A program made the translations under genes and the position numbers. DNA of 64,000 nucleotides, from assembly GCF_000735605.1 (NCBI RefSeq), contig NZ_JPKG01000028.1, positions 124,001 to 188,000 on the forward strand. The letters run 5' to 3'. This stretch comes from Allobosea sp. LC85 (GTDB lineage: Bacteria; Pseudomonadota; Alphaproteobacteria; Rhizobiales; Beijerinckiaceae). The notes below the pieces were generated by a model. That model searched no databases and was not told where the DNA came from. It saw only the letters and a program-made list of their open reading frames with translations. Positions 1 through 7,927 of this stretch are shown here, one piece after another; the stretch's first letter is position 1, and each line of letters begins with the position of its first letter.

Positions 1-223
1 CGGCTGCATGCGCGGCAATGACATGGTTTCTCCGGACGAGAGGCATCCCGGACATACAGCCCCGCAAGTGATCGGCGCAACCTTGCCGCCCCTCCCGTCC
101 CGCTTCTGCAATGCCTCGATCGCTGCAATCCCCGCACGGCGTCGTGGCATGTGGCGCGCGCCACACAATCGGTGCAGTCTGCCGGCCGCGGCGCCAACCG
201 CCGATGAATCAGGACCACGACCG
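1..223. other. No gene recognised at left edge
   Basis: This stretch precedes the alanyl-tRNA editing gene. An open frame runs through it in phase with that gene, but its translation is low in complexity and unlike the family, so I treat it as upstream non-coding sequence. No RNA gene or clear promoter was recognised. Confidence 0.5.
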
Positions 224-940
224 ATGCCGACAGAATTGCTCTTCCGCCAGGACGCCTACCTCACCGAGACCCCGGCCAAGGTAGAGGCGCTGAACGAACG
301 CGGCGGCATCGTTCTCGATCGCACGGTGTTCTACGCCACCGGCGGCGGCCAGCCGGGCGATGCCGGGCGAATTCGCCTCACCGACGGCAGCGAGATCGCA
401 ATCGGCACCACGATCTACGACCCCGAGGACAAGAGCCGCGTCATCCACGTGCCGCTCGAGGGGCAGGCAGCACCTCAGCCTGGCGACACTGTCACCCTGT
501 TGCTCGACTGGGGGCGCCGCCTGAAGCGCATGCGCATCCACACCGCCTTGCACCTGCTCAGCGTCGTGCTGCCCTTCCCCGTCACCGGCGGTTCGATCGG
601 CGATGGCGACGGCCGTCTCGATTTCGACATCCCGGAAGGCGGGCTCGACAAGGCGGAGATCGGCGAAAAGCTGAACGCGCTGATTGCCCGCAATGCCGCC
701 GTCACCGAGCGTTGGATCACCGACGAGGAACTCGATGCCAATCCCGGCCTGGTCAAGACCATGTCGGTCAAGCCGCCGCGGGGATCCGGACGTGTGCGGC
801 TGGTTTCGATCGACGGCATCGATCTCCAGCCCTGCGGTGGAACCCATGTCCGCAACACCTCCGAGATCGGTGTTGTCGCGATCACCGATATCGAGAAGAA
901 GGGCAAGCAGAACAGGCGCGTGCGCATCGCGCTCGCCTGA
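224..940 (+). CDS. Alanyl-tRNA editing protein (AlaX family)
   Basis: This 238-residue protein matches the free-standing editing domain of alanyl-tRNA synthetase, which hydrolyses mischarged Ser-tRNA(Ala) or Gly-tRNA(Ala) in the cytoplasm. The zinc-binding signature is complete: HxxxH at His106 and His110, then CxxxH within CGGTH at Cys204 and His208. A glycine-rich GGGQPGD motif near residue 40 is also typical. The ATG at 224 was chosen because family similarity begins there; the frame is open upstream to position 8, but that part looks like chance coding. The size fits the medium-length AlaX class. sseA follows 39 bases downstream and may be co-transcribed. Confidence 0.9.
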   Translation: MPTELLFRQDAYLTETPAKVEALNERGGIVLDRTVFYATGGGQPGDAGRIRLTDGSEIAIGTTIYDPEDKSRVIHVPLEGQAAPQPGDTVTLLLDWGRRLKRMRIHTALHLLSVVLPFPVTGGSIGDGDGRLDFDIPEGGLDKAEIGEKLNALIARNAAVTERWITDEELDANPGLVKTMSVKPPRGSGRVRLVSIDGIDLQPCGGTHVRNTSEIGVVAITDIEKKGKQNRRVRIALA

Positions 941-979
941 ACCCGCCAGACTTCGCCTCATCAGCAGGAAACGCCAACC

Positions 980-1837
980 ATGGCCAGCAATGATGTTTTC
1001 GTCTCCACCGAATGGCTCGCCGAGCGCCTGAACGCGCCCGATATCGTGGTGGTCGACGGCTCCTGGTATCTCCCCATGCACGCCCGCGATCCCGCCGCCG
1101 AATACGCAGAACGGCGCATTCCCGGAGCGGTGCGCTTCGACATCGATACGGTGAAGGACGCCAATTCCGACCTGCCGCATATGCTGCCGCGGCCGGATGC
1201 CTTCGCGGCCGCCGTCGGCGCCATGGGCATCGGCGACGGCATGCGCATCGTCGTCTATGACGGGCTCGGCCTGTTCTCGGCCGCGCGCGTGCGCTGGACC
1301 TTCAAGACCTTCGGGGCGAAGGACGTCGTCATCCTCGAAGGCGGCTTCCCGAAATGGCAGGCCGAAGGCCGCCCGATCGAGGAAGGCCCGCCGCGCGCCC
1401 GCGCCGCCCGTACCTTCACCGCCCGGCTCGACCACTCCGCCGTCGCCGATGCCGACGATGTCGAGCGTGCGCTGAATGGCGCTGCGATCCAGGTCGTCGA
1501 CGCCCGTCCGGCCGACCGCTTCCGCGGTGAGGCGCCGGAGCCGCGCGCCGGCGTGCGCTCGGGCCATATGCCGGGTTCGCTCAACCTGCCCTTCCCCGCG
1601 ATCATCGCCGATGGCAGGCTCCGTTCGCCGGAAGCCATCGCCGCCGCCTTCACCGAGGCGGGCGTCGATCTGGACAAGCCGCTGATCACCAGCTGCGGCT
1701 CCGGCGTCTCGGCCGCGATCCTCTCGACCGCGCTCGAGACCATCGGCAAGCCGGCGCGCGCCATCTATGACGGCTCCTGGGCCGAATGGGGCGCGAGCGA
1801 CCGGCCGATCGCAACCGGGCCGGCCAGGAAGGGCTAA
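980..1837 (+). CDS. sseA: 3-mercaptopyruvate sulfurtransferase
   Basis: This 285-residue protein has two rhodanese domains. It transfers sulfur from 3-mercaptopyruvate to thiol acceptors or cyanide. The active-site loop in the second domain is CGSGVS with the catalytic cysteine at residue 239, which is the mercaptopyruvate form of the loop and not the CRKGVT-like thiosulfate form. The N-terminal domain (about 1-140) lacks a cysteine at the matching place, as usual. The start ATG gives the expected N-terminus. A palindromic repeat begins two bases after the stop codon and may act as the transcript end. Confidence 0.93.
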   Translation: MASNDVFVSTEWLAERLNAPDIVVVDGSWYLPMHARDPAAEYAERRIPGAVRFDIDTVKDANSDLPHMLPRPDAFAAAVGAMGIGDGMRIVVYDGLGLFSAARVRWTFKTFGAKDVVILEGGFPKWQAEGRPIEEGPPRARAARTFTARLDHSAVADADDVERALNGAAIQVVDARPADRFRGEAPEPRAGVRSGHMPGSLNLPFPAIIADGRLRSPEAIAAAFTEAGVDLDKPLITSCGSGVSAAILSTALETIGKPARAIYDGSWAEWGASDRPIATGPARKG

Positions 1838-1838
1838 G

Positions 1839-1939
1839 GCATCGGCCCGAAAAGCGGAATGCGGTTTTCCGGAAAGCCGATGCAAATGCAGAAAGATTAG
1901 ATCATCGGACCGGACACGAGATCCGCTCCGATGATCTAA
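1839..1939. repeat. Bipartite palindromic repeat, copy 1
   Basis: Two adjacent inverted repeats fill the space after sseA. The first has arms GCATCGG (1839-1845) and CCGATGC (1877-1883). The second has arms TTAGATCATCGGA (1897-1909) and TCCGATGATCTAA (1927-1939), 13 of 13 bases complementary. A near copy lies at 23138-23237. The layout suggests a dispersed, structured intergenic element like those known in Hyphomicrobiales. It could serve as a bidirectional terminator between sseA and the convergent SDR gene. Confidence 0.85.
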
Positions 1940-1958
1940 AAAAGCGCTGGAGCTTGCC

Positions 1959-2738
1959 TCAATAAGTCGCTCTGCCGCCTGACAGATCGAAAATCCCACC
2001 GGTCGAGAAGGAACATTCGTCGGAGGAGAGCCAGAGCACCATTCTGGCCACCTCCTCGATCTCGACGAAGCGGCCCATCGGAATACGGCCGAGGATGTCA
2101 GCGCGACGTTCAGCCGAGATTTCCTTGGCCATCGCGGTCTCGGCAGCGGCCGGCGTGATCGCGGTGACGATGATGCCGTCGCGTGCGGTTTCCTTGGCAA
2201 CGCTTTTGGTCAGCGCGATCAACCCCGCTTTGGAGGCGCTATAGGCGGCCGCCATCGCCATGCCTTCCTTGCCCTGGATCGAGGCGATGTTGACGATATG
2301 GCCGCGCAACGGGTGCGGGTTCTGTGCGGAGTGCCGCGCAGTTTGTGCCCGCATGCGCCCGACGACGGCGCGCGTCACGAGATAGGCGCCGAACAGGTTC
2401 ACCTGCAGCACGCGCTGAAAATTCTCGGGCGAGGTTTCCCAGACCGGCTTGACCTCGCCGAGTACACCGGCATTGTTGACGAGGATATCGACCCGGCCAC
2501 CGGCGAAGGTGGTATCGGCGGCATGTTCGACCGCCGCCACATTCGTGATGTCGACCTCCCGGACGCTCACGGCCGGGCCGAGTTCCGACCTCGCCTGCGC
2601 CAGCGCCGACGCGCTCATGTCCCAGAGTTCGACTTCCGCACCGGCATCCATCAGCGCCTTGGCCATGCCACGCCCGAGCCCGCCAGCCCCACCGGTGATG
2701 ATCGCACGGCGCCCGCCGAATTCGTAGGTCGCAGTCAT
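1959..2738 (-). CDS. SDR family NAD(P)-dependent oxidoreductase
   Basis: This 259-residue short-chain dehydrogenase has the cofactor-binding GGAGGLG at residues 16-22, NNAG at about 88-91, and the catalytic Ser153, Tyr166 and Lys170 (YSASK). It probably interconverts an alcohol and a ketone; the substrate is not evident. A short insert around residues 131-146 (ARHSAQNPHPLRG) just before the catalytic serine strand is longer than usual. The start overlaps the stop of the upstream gene by one base (TAATG), which indicates translational coupling. It forms a two-gene unit divergent from the IclR-ABC operon, which suggests a shared substrate. Confidence 0.88.
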   Translation of the reverse strand: MTATYEFGGRRAIITGGAGGLGRGMAKALMDAGAEVELWDMSASALAQARSELGPAVSVREVDITNVAAVEHAADTTFAGGRVDILVNNAGVLGEVKPVWETSPENFQRVLQVNLFGAYLVTRAVVGRMRAQTARHSAQNPHPLRGHIVNIASIQGKEGMAMAAAYSASKAGLIALTKSVAKETARDGIIVTAITPAAAETAMAKEISAERRADILGRIPMGRFVEIEEVARMVLWLSSDECSFSTGGIFDLSGGRATY

Positions 2739-3436
2739 TAGCCCGCACTCCAGGCAGTCTTGGTTCGGGTGATCTGGTGACGATAGAGCCCTAGATCGAA
2801 TGGTCCCTCGCCGCCAAGCGCCGTGAGTTTCTCGCCTGCCAGTTCCACCTTGGCCAGGTTCGCGAATTCCGCCTCGTCACCCCAGCCTTCGAGCAGCAAC
2901 ACCCAGCGTGGGACGGCATTGGCAACGCCGCGCGCCTTCTGCTCGGCGGTGGCGACACCGCTGGCCTCGGCATCGGCGGTGAGCACATGCACGCCGGCGA
3001 CGCCTGCTCGCGCCAGCAGATCGGGAACGAACTGGCGAAGCAGGGCAGCCTTGTGTTCCGCCGTCCGCGCTTCCGGCACATCATAGCGCAGCGTCGCCAT
3101 CAGCCCACCCTGCGCCGGCCCGGCGCTATGCGCCACCCGGCAGATCGAACGGGCGACCGAGCGAAAATGCTTGACCGCAGCAAGGGTCCAGGGCGTCGGC
3201 GCGTTCACGCGTGCGGTGTAATCCTGCCCCTTCAGAACCTCGACGCTCAGCGCCTCGTAGAGATTGAAGAACTCGAGATCGGCCTCGATGGCGACATAAC
3301 GCCGGCCGCGCAGGAATCCGGGAATACCGACGCGTTCCGGCATGTGCTCCTGACCGTGCCAGGCATAGAAAACCTCGCGCCCTTCCGGAGCGATGTCGTG
3401 CCAGATCGCGACCGCCCCTTCTCCCGCCAAACTCAT
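2738..3436 (-). CDS. EthD-like / dimeric alpha-beta barrel protein
   Basis: This 232-residue cytoplasmic protein has an N-terminal signature (WHD, then WHGQEHMPERVGIPGFLRGRRY) seen in small EthD-like ferredoxin-fold proteins that bind or process catabolic intermediates. It appears to hold two barrel-like halves, about 1-105 and 110-232. The start at 3436 has GAGGGAGCG ahead of it; a further in-frame ATG at 3457 is less well placed. It is coupled to the downstream SDR gene. I cannot name a reaction. It may be an accessory or unrecognised degradative enzyme for the compound imported by the divergent ABC system. Confidence 0.6.
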   Translation of the reverse strand: MSLAGEGAVAIWHDIAPEGREVFYAWHGQEHMPERVGIPGFLRGRRYVAIEADLEFFNLYEALSVEVLKGQDYTARVNAPTPWTLAAVKHFRSVARSICRVAHSAGPAQGGLMATLRYDVPEARTAEHKAALLRQFVPDLLARAGVAGVHVLTADAEASGVATAEQKARGVANAVPRWVLLLEGWGDEAEFANLAKVELAGEKLTALGGEGPFDLGLYRHQITRTKTAWSAG

Positions 3437-3513
3437 GATCGCTCCCTCGCCCGCCATCGCAGGGCCCGTTGACTCGGCCTGTCCCGGCTCATATACGAAA
3501 TCAAATTCTGAAA

Positions 3514-3528
3514 TGGAATGCTATTCCA
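3514..3528. promoter_or_regulatory. Candidate IclR operator
   Basis: The 15-base inverted repeat TGGAAT-GCT-ATTCCA lies between the two divergent units and just ahead of the IclR start. IclR-family regulators commonly bind palindromes of the type TGGAAN-TTCCA. The position would allow control of both directions and autoregulation. Its role is inferred. Confidence 0.6.
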
Positions 3529-3553
3529 AAAAGAAGAAATCAAGGGTGGAACG

Positions 3554-4405
3554 GTGACGATCGCAGCGGTGGACCGCGCGCTGAAGATGCTGGAAATGCT
3601 GTCGGGAGAACCCGCCGGCATCGATCTCGGCGCCCTCGCCGAGCGGCTCGACCTGCCGGCCAGCGCAACCCACCGTCTGTTGACCACCTTCGCCGAGCGC
3701 GGCTTTGTTGCGCAGGATCCGGCGAGCGGCGCCTACGCGCTGACCCTGAAGCTCTCTCTCCTCGCCTTCCGCAATCTTGATCTCCGCCATCTGCCCGATG
3801 CCGGTCAGATCGTGCTCGACCGGCTCGCCCAGGCGACAGGCGAATATTGCCGCCTGGCCGTGGTCGAAGGGGAGAATCTGGTCTGGATCGCGCGTTCGCA
3901 GGGCGCGACCGCCGGCCTTCGCTACGAACCGCCGATGGGCTCGGAGATCGTTCTGCATGCCACGGCGACCGGCAAGGCCTGGCTCGCCTCCCTGCCCGAG
4001 GACCGGGCGCTTCGCATCGTTTGTGCTCGCGGCTTCCAGGCAGAGGGGCGCACCGGTCCGAATGCCGTCACCGGCGTCGAGGCCTTGCGCAGCCATCTCA
4101 CTGAGACGCGCCGGCGCGGCTTTGCGCTCGCGACGGAGGAAGGCGAGATCGGCACCGTGGCGATGGCGACGACCTTCCGCTCCGCGCCAGGCGCAGAGGC
4201 GCCGATCGCCGGCACGTTGAGCGTCGCCGGCCCCGCGGCCCGGATGCAGGCCGAGCGCCATGGTTCGATTGCCGATGCCCTGCAGAGGGCCGCGGCCGAG
4301 ATGGCAGAGATCTGGCCGTTGCGCCGCCGCCAGAGTTCCGCGCTGCAGAACCCTACGCTGAATGGCCGGCCGAGCCCCCTTCTCCAGACAGGAACCCAGG
4401 CATGA
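3554..4405 (+). CDS. IclR family transcriptional regulator
   Basis: This is a DNA-binding regulator with an N-terminal winged helix (AVDRALKMLEML, then ATHRLLTTFAERGF) and a C-terminal effector domain. I chose the GTG at 3554 (283 residues) because IclR proteins begin close to this AVDRAL segment and an AAGGG lies ahead of it. The ATG at 3518 would add 12 residues but falls inside the candidate operator. The stop overlaps the start of the permease gene in an ATGA, so the regulator heads the operon it probably controls. The C-terminal tail after residue 260 is low in complexity. Confidence 0.85.
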   Translation: MTIAAVDRALKMLEMLSGEPAGIDLGALAERLDLPASATHRLLTTFAERGFVAQDPASGAYALTLKLSLLAFRNLDLRHLPDAGQIVLDRLAQATGEYCRLAVVEGENLVWIARSQGATAGLRYEPPMGSEIVLHATATGKAWLASLPEDRALRIVCARGFQAEGRTGPNAVTGVEALRSHLTETRRRGFALATEEGEIGTVAMATTFRSAPGAEAPIAGTLSVAGPAARMQAERHGSIADALQRAAAEMAEIWPLRRRQSSALQNPTLNGRPSPLLQTGTQA

Positions 4406-5226
4406 GCAATGATGGCGCTATCGCGCCTGCCGCGGCGTCCTCCACGAGACCTGTTCCCGCCACCAGTCATGCGCGCGCCTGGGTCTCCGCCATCGCCTGG
4501 CCCCTCGCCAGCTTTGCCGTGCTGCTGCTCGCCTGGCAGTGGTTCGTGCCGATGGCCGGCATCCCGGAATACATCCTGCCGGTGCCGAGCGCCTTCTTCG
4601 AGCGGCTCTGGATCGACCGGGCCCTGATCGCCCAGCATACGCTGGTGACCGCCAATGAGATCATCCTCGGCTTCCTGATGGCGGCGGTGATCTCGATCCC
4701 GCTCGGCTACATCATCGTCTCCGTGAAGATCCTGGAGAAGGCGATCTATCCAGTCATCGTCTTCTTCCAGCTTGTACCGAAAATCGCGATCGCGCCGCTT
4801 TTCGTCGTCTGGTTCGGCTTCGGCCTGTTCCCGAAGGTGCTGCTGACCTTCCTGCTCTGCTTCTTCCCGACACTGGTCGCCAGCATGACCGGCTTCAGGG
4901 CGCTCGACGAACGCGTGCTCTACCTCACGCGCTCGATGGGCGCCTCAGCCTGGCAGACCTTCCGCTATGTCCGGGTACCGGCAGCGCTGACCTATATCTT
5001 CTCAGGCCTGAAGGTCTCTGCCGTCTTCGCTGCCACCGGCGCCATCGTCGGCGAATTCGTCGGCGCCAATGCCGGCCTCGGCTATCTCCTGCTGCGCGGC
5101 ACCAGCTTCCTCGACATGCCGTTGATCTTCGCCTGCCTCGTTGCGCTGAGCCTCGTCGGCATCGTCTTCAGCTATCTCGTCGACGGGCTCGAAGTGCTGC
5201 TGATGCCCTGGCAGCGGAAGGGCTGA
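4402..5226 (+). CDS. ABC transporter permease (SsuC/TauC type)
   Basis: This 274-residue inner-membrane protein has about six hydrophobic segments. It also has the conserved cytoplasmic loop near residue 170 (RSMGASAWQTFRYVRVP) that contacts the ATPase. It belongs to the nitrate/sulfonate/taurine-type importer family. It is translationally coupled to the IclR gene upstream and followed by the binding protein and ATPase genes. The first 20 residues are polar and probably cytoplasmic. Confidence 0.9.
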   Translation: MSNDGAIAPAAASSTRPVPATSHARAWVSAIAWPLASFAVLLLAWQWFVPMAGIPEYILPVPSAFFERLWIDRALIAQHTLVTANEIILGFLMAAVISIPLGYIIVSVKILEKAIYPVIVFFQLVPKIAIAPLFVVWFGFGLFPKVLLTFLLCFFPTLVASMTGFRALDERVLYLTRSMGASAWQTFRYVRVPAALTYIFSGLKVSAVFAATGAIVGEFVGANAGLGYLLLRGTSFLDMPLIFACLVALSLVGIVFSYLVDGLEVLLMPWQRKG

Positions 5227-5294
5227 CCACTCCAAGACCAAGAAATACCCGGCTCGAACCGGGGCACGGGACAATGATCATGGGAGGAACCAAC

Positions 5295-6287
5295 ATGAAC
5301 CGCCGCAGTCTCATCGCCGCCGCAACTCTGATCGCGCTCAGCACCACGACGGCCTTCGCGCAGGGCGCCGGCAAGCCAATGAAGATCACGCTCAACTTCC
5401 TTGCCGCAGCACCCAATGCCGGCTTCATGATGGCCAAGCAGCTCGGTCTCTACGAGAAGGCCGGCATCAACCTGACGATCGAGGAAGGCAAGGGCTCGGG
5501 CACCACCGCGCAGATGGTCGCGACCGGCCAGACCGATATCGGCTTCGCCGACGCACCGGCCGCGATGCAGCTGCGCACCAAGGGCGCGCCGGTGAAGATC
5601 ATCGCCCCGGTGCTGCAGACCAACGGCTTTGCCATCATCTCGCTCGAGGAGAGCAATATCGCCTCGCCCAAGGACCTGATCGGCAAGAAGGTCGCGGTCC
5701 AGCCCGGCACGGCCCAGACGACGCTGCTCGATGCGATCCTGGCCAGCAACCAGATCGACAAGACCAAGCTCGACATCATCAATATCGATCCTGGCGCCTT
5801 CGTCGGCGCGTTGCTGGAAAAGAAGGTCGACGCCATCCTTGGCGGCGCCGATTTCCATTCGATTCAGATCCGCGAGCGCGGCTTCAAGGTGCGCGACATC
5901 TTCTATCGCGATGTTGGCGTGCCGACCGTGGGCCTCTCGATCATCGCCCGCGACGACCGGATCAAGGCCGATGCCGATCTGTTCAAGAAATTCGTCGAGG
6001 CGAGCCTTCAGGGCTGGGATGCCGCCCGCAAGAACCCCGACGCTGCGGCCGATGCCGTGGTGGCTCAGTTCCCTTCCGTGAAGAAGGCACAGGTGCTCGC
6101 GCAGTTCGACGTCGTCAACAAGCTGCTCTGCGCGCCGGGCGCGACGTCGCTCGGCAAGGTGCCGGAGAAGAACTGGACCGTCAGCTTCGACCTGCTGACG
6201 CAATTTCTCGGCCTGCCCAAGGACAAGCCGATCACCGACTATTACTCGACCGAGCTGCTGCCGGCCTCGGCGCCGGCCTGTTCCTGA
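5295..6287 (+). CDS. ABC transporter substrate-binding protein (NMT1/SsuA-like)
   Basis: This 330-residue periplasmic binding protein has a signal peptide ending near AFAQG (about residue 23). The body has the type-2 periplasmic-binding fold of the NMT1/THI5/SsuA group: FLAAAPNAGFMMAKQLGLYEKAGI, then GTTAQMVATGQTDIGFAD. The start at 5295 follows a GGGAGGA ribosome site, which is better than the ATG at 5274. Members of this group bind pyrimidine precursors, sulfonates, nitrate or aromatic acids, so the ligand cannot be read from sequence. It is encoded between the permease and ATPase genes. Confidence 0.88.
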   Translation: MNRRSLIAAATLIALSTTTAFAQGAGKPMKITLNFLAAAPNAGFMMAKQLGLYEKAGINLTIEEGKGSGTTAQMVATGQTDIGFADAPAAMQLRTKGAPVKIIAPVLQTNGFAIISLEESNIASPKDLIGKKVAVQPGTAQTTLLDAILASNQIDKTKLDIINIDPGAFVGALLEKKVDAILGGADFHSIQIRERGFKVRDIFYRDVGVPTVGLSIIARDDRIKADADLFKKFVEASLQGWDAARKNPDAAADAVVAQFPSVKKAQVLAQFDVVNKLLCAPGATSLGKVPEKNWTVSFDLLTQFLGLPKDKPITDYYSTELLPASAPACS

Positions 6288-6294
6288 GGTTTCC

Positions 6295-7086
6295 ATGAGC
6301 CTCGCGACCCAAGCCTCGGGTTCCGGCGCCGCCTCCATCCAGGGGCGCGGCGTCATCAAGACCTTCGGCGGCTTCACCGCCGTCGACGGTCTCACCCTCG
6401 ATATCCGGAGTGGCGAATTCGTCAGCCTGATCGGTCCTTCCGGCTGCGGCAAGAGCACCTTCATGCTCATGGCGGCCGGTCTGATGCCGGTCAGCGCCGG
6501 CGAACTGCTGGTTGACGGCCGGAAGCTAACCGAGCCGCTCACCGATATCGGCATCGTCTTCCAGGACCACCTGCTGCTGGAGTTCCGGACTGCACTGGAG
6601 AACGTTATGCTCCAGGCCGAAATCCGGGGCCTGCCATTGGCACCGGCACGCGAGCGGGCACTCGATCTGTTCGCCAAGCTCGGCATCTCCCATGCCGTCG
6701 ATCGCTATCCGAAGCAGCTCTCCGGCGGCATGCGCCAGCGCGTCTCGATCGCCCGGGCGCTGATCCACAACCCGTCGGTACTGATGATGGACGAGCCCTT
6801 CGGCGCGCTCGACGCCATCACCCGGACGCAGATCCGGCACGACCTCGAAATGCTCTGGCTGGAGACCGGCAAGACGGTCGTGTTCATCACCCACAGCATC
6901 GACGAGGCGATCGGCCTTTCCGACCGTGTGCTGGTGATGTCACCGACGCCCGGCCGGATTGTCGACGAGATCGCGATCGAGCTACCGCGGCCACGCCCCG
7001 CCCATCTCGGCGACTATCCCAGCTTCAACGCCTATGCCGACCGCATCCACGACGCCTTCAGGCGTTTTGGCGTGATCCGGTATTGA
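6295..7086 (+). CDS. ABC transporter ATP-binding protein
   Basis: This 263-residue ATPase energises the importer encoded just upstream. Walker A is GPSGCGKST at residues 48-56, the signature is LSGGMRQRVSIARAL, and Walker B with the catalytic glutamate is VLMMDEPFGALD, followed by the switch histidine in FITHSIDEA. It is close to the SsuB/TauB group. Only seven bases separate it from the binding-protein gene. Confidence 0.93.
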   Translation: MSLATQASGSGAASIQGRGVIKTFGGFTAVDGLTLDIRSGEFVSLIGPSGCGKSTFMLMAAGLMPVSAGELLVDGRKLTEPLTDIGIVFQDHLLLEFRTALENVMLQAEIRGLPLAPARERALDLFAKLGISHAVDRYPKQLSGGMRQRVSIARALIHNPSVLMMDEPFGALDAITRTQIRHDLEMLWLETGKTVVFITHSIDEAIGLSDRVLVMSPTPGRIVDEIAIELPRPRPAHLGDYPSFNAYADRIHDAFRRFGVIRY

Positions 7087-7138
7087 GGCTTGCCAGCGGC
7101 GCCCATCGGATTAGCCTCCCGGATGGAAGGAGCCTCCG

Positions 7139-7657
7139 ATGGCCGATCACGATCACCCACATTCGCACGACCATGACGAGCCGCGCTGGAAGCATGACGG
7201 CGTGCGCGTCATCACCGGCGACAAGCTCGATCCCAACACCGCCCAGACCCCTGGCATGTTCCGTCAGGCCGCGATCAACCACGCCCGGGTCGGCGCGCAA
7301 AAGATCTGGGCGGGCACGGTCTCGATCCAGCCCAACGCCAAGACCGGCGTGCATCATCATGGCGAACTGGAAAGCGTGATCTATGTCGTGCGCGGCAAGG
7401 CCCGCATGCGCTGGGGCGAGCGACTCGAATTCGTCGCGGAGGCCGGACCGGGCGACTTCATCTATGTGCCGCCCTTCGTGCCGCACCAGGAGATCAACGC
7501 CAATCCGGACGAGCCGCTCGAATGCGTGCTGGTGCGTTCCGATAACGAGGCCGTGGTGGTCAACATCACCGATGTCGACCCGGTCGAAGCGCCTGAAGAG
7601 GTCTACTGGGTCGACCCGATCCACAAGCACCCACCGGGTGGCAGCCCCCGAGACTAG
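7139..7657 (+). CDS. Cupin domain protein with His-rich N-terminus
   Basis: This 172-residue protein has both cupin motifs. Motif 1 is HHHGELESVIYVVRG, giving two metal histidines and a glutamate, and motif 2 is GDFIYVPPFVPHQEIN. The N-terminus (MADHDHPHSHDHDEP) is rich in His and Asp and may bind an additional metal. It is the last gene of the IclR-ABC operon, 52 bases after the ATPase. A small dioxygenase, isomerase or ligand-sensing role for the imported compound is plausible, but no substrate can be named. Its TAG stop adjoins a palindromic repeat. Confidence 0.8.
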   Translation: MADHDHPHSHDHDEPRWKHDGVRVITGDKLDPNTAQTPGMFRQAAINHARVGAQKIWAGTVSIQPNAKTGVHHHGELESVIYVVRGKARMRWGERLEFVAEAGPGDFIYVPPFVPHQEINANPDEPLECVLVRSDNEAVVVNITDVDPVEAPEEVYWVDPIHKHPPGGSPRD

Positions 7658-7770
7658 ATCACGCTGCGTTTGGACGACATCGTCCAAACGCAGAAAACGT
7701 GATCGACTCTCATCGTTTAGAGCATGCTTGATGCGAAAAACCGTTGCCACTTTTTCGCAGCATGCTCTAA
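7657..7770. repeat. Palindromic repeat of a second family
   Basis: This structured intergenic element starts at the cupin stop codon. The inner stem is CTGCGTTTGGACGA (7664-7677) paired with its exact complement at 7680-7693 across two bases. It is flanked by GATCACG (7657-7663) and CGTGATC (7698-7704). A second stem follows, with arms TTAGAGCATGCT (7717-7728) and AGCATGCTCTAA (7759-7770). The two-hairpin design resembles the repeats at 1839 and 23138, but the sequence differs. It may end the operon transcript. Confidence 0.8.
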
Positions 7771-7876
7771 CAGCCGACCTCGACATCGCCAGACTGATCA
7801 GGCGCGATCAGCGCATGTCCCGAAGGGCCATCCCCTCATGCATGGTGATTGCCACGGCTCTCGACGCCACGCAACG

Positions 7877-7904
7877 ATCGCTATATTCCATGGTACACAG
7901 CGAT
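7877..7904. promoter_or_regulatory. Mo-box (ModE operator) ahead of modA
   Basis: The site has the exact 28-base layout of the ModE operator: an 11-base arm ATCGCTATATT, a 6-base spacer CCATGG and an 11-base arm TACACAGCGAT. The left arm matches 10 of 11 bases of the enterobacterial ModE consensus as I recall it. It lies 23 bases before the modA start, so molybdate-dependent repression of modABC is expected. Confidence 0.8.
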
Positions 7905-7927
7905 AGCGATTTCGAGGGGACGCGCCC

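Noticed and set aside
8..223. N-terminal extension of the alanyl-tRNA editing protein
   Set aside because: Family similarity starts at the ATG at 224; the extension is Arg/Pro-rich and unlike AlaX proteins.
209..2200. Long minus-strand open frame of 663 codons opposite the alanyl-tRNA editing and sseA genes
   Set aside because: It is antisense to two well-supported genes, spans their intergenic repeat and shows repetitive Arg/Gly/Asp-rich composition typical of shadows in GC-rich DNA.
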